Positions 5,478 to 6,033 of a stretch of 6,033 nt of DNA are shown in pieces. The stretch is from Epsilonproteobacteria bacterium UBA6211 (lineage in GTDB: Bacteria > Campylobacterota > Campylobacteria > Campylobacterales > Arcobacteraceae), in NCBI GenBank assembly GCA_002421845.1, contig DISL01000006.1:4176-10208 (forward strand), in the 5' to 3' direction. Made by a program: the position numbers and the translations under genes. The first letter of the stretch is position 1. Every line of letters begins with the position of its first letter. The notes below the pieces were generated by a model. It was not told the DNA's origin, did not search any database, and worked only from the letters and a program-made list of their open reading frames with translations.

Positions 5478-6033
5478 TTATATATAGTGCATTAAGACTT
5501 GGCGGAATTGAAACTTTTTTTGTTAGATTAGCAAAAAAAAGATATGAAATGGGATTGACTACAAAAATTCTTTTGGAATTAGATAAGGAATATTCCAATA
5601 AGGAACTTCTAGAAGAAGCCTATAAATATTCTGAAATTTATTTTATAAAAGATCTTTTTTGGGATGTACCATTGATAAGAAAAAAGCTCTTGTTATTATG
5701 CCCATTTAAAAAGCGATATATTAATGATATTGTTTTAAACATTAAGCAAATTCATGTTGCTAATGGTTATTATGCTTTACTTGCAAATAGAATAATAGAA
5801 AAAACAAAAATTAAAGTACCTCTAACTGTCGGATTCTATCACAGCAAAGAATTTGCATACTTTAAAAAAAGAACTCCAAGTTTTATAAAAATTCAAAATG
5901 ATTTTGTTTTAAAAAATATAAATAAACATAATCTTATAACTTTTAGTGATAGTGTGAATAATTACTTTTTAAAAAGCCACAATATTTGTTTGGATGGTAG
6001 TAATATTTTTAGAATAGGAGTTATTGATAAATT
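5471..6033 (+). CDS. GT-B glycosyltransferase (GT4-like), 5' part only
   Basis: The frame is open from the ATG at 5471 to the window edge, with 187 complete codons and no stop. The start MLIIYSALRLGGIETFFVRL has the glycine-rich GGIE loop after the first strand that is typical of N-terminal domains of GT-B family 4 glycosyltransferases. A second strand follows (TKILLEL, 32-38). Near the end, ITFSDSVNNYF and FRIGVID resemble the segment leading into the inter-domain hinge of GT4 enzymes. The C-terminal nucleotide-sugar-binding domain, with its ExxxxxxxE motif, lies outside the window, so donor and acceptor are unknown. It most likely adds one sugar of the repeat unit on the cytoplasmic face of the membrane. 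It overlaps the flippase by 7 nt and has its own strong ribosome site, so it belongs to the same operon. Confidence 0.82.
   Translation, partial: MLIIYSALRLGGIETFFVRLAKKRYEMGLTTKILLELDKEYSNKELLEEAYKYSEIYFIKDLFWDVPLIRKKLLLLCPFKKRYINDIVLNIKQIHVANGYYALLANRIIEKTKIKVPLTVGFYHSKEFAYFKKRTPSFIKIQNDFVLKNINKHNLITFSDSVNNYFLKSHNICLDGSNIFRIGVIDK

Overview
The window is a gene-dense, AT-rich stretch with every gene on the plus strand. It comes from a surface-polysaccharide (O-antigen or capsule) biosynthesis locus. Low GC, tightly overlapping genes, and a run of eight G residues inside a sugar-modification gene recall Campylobacterota (Arcobacter, Sulfurimonas, Campylobacter and relatives). That placement is inferred from style; no taxonomic marker gene is present.

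Layout: (1) the 3' part of a left-handed beta-helix (hexapeptide-repeat) acyltransferase, to 421; (2) a formyltransferase of the methionyl-tRNA/sugar N-formyltransferase fold, 418-1305, carrying a G8 tract at 774-781; (3) a three-gene cassette unrelated to sugar chemistry, 1302-2745: a TIR-domain protein, a small three-helix membrane protein, and a second TIR-like protein of the DUF1863/ThsB-like type; (4) an unrecognised acidic 61-aa ORF, 2747-2932; (5) a WecE/RffA-type dTDP-4-amino-4,6-dideoxygalactose transaminase, 2932-4062; (6) a Wzx-type flippase with a TTG start, 4059-5477; (7) the 5' part of a GT-B glycosyltransferase, from 5471 to the window edge.

Neighbouring genes overlap by 1, 4 or 7 nt, except for a 1-nt gap before the 61-aa ORF. 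There is no intergenic space for a promoter or terminator, so the window looks like the interior of one transcript with extensive translational coupling. The sugar genes make a coherent set: WecE would form dTDP-Fuc4N, an N-formyl and/or O-acetyl group may be added by genes 1-2, the glycosyltransferase would add a sugar to the lipid-linked unit, and Wzx would flip the unit.

Two points stand out. First, a TIR / membrane protein / TIR-like set resembling a compact NAD- or nucleotide-signalling defence system without a recognisable ThsA is embedded seamlessly in the polysaccharide operon. Second, the G8 tract is a probable phase-variation switch: a one-base change in either direction stops the formyltransferase within a few codons, just before its catalytic Asp. 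The truncation lies directly upstream of the overlapping TIR cassette, so switching could also affect the cassette's expression.
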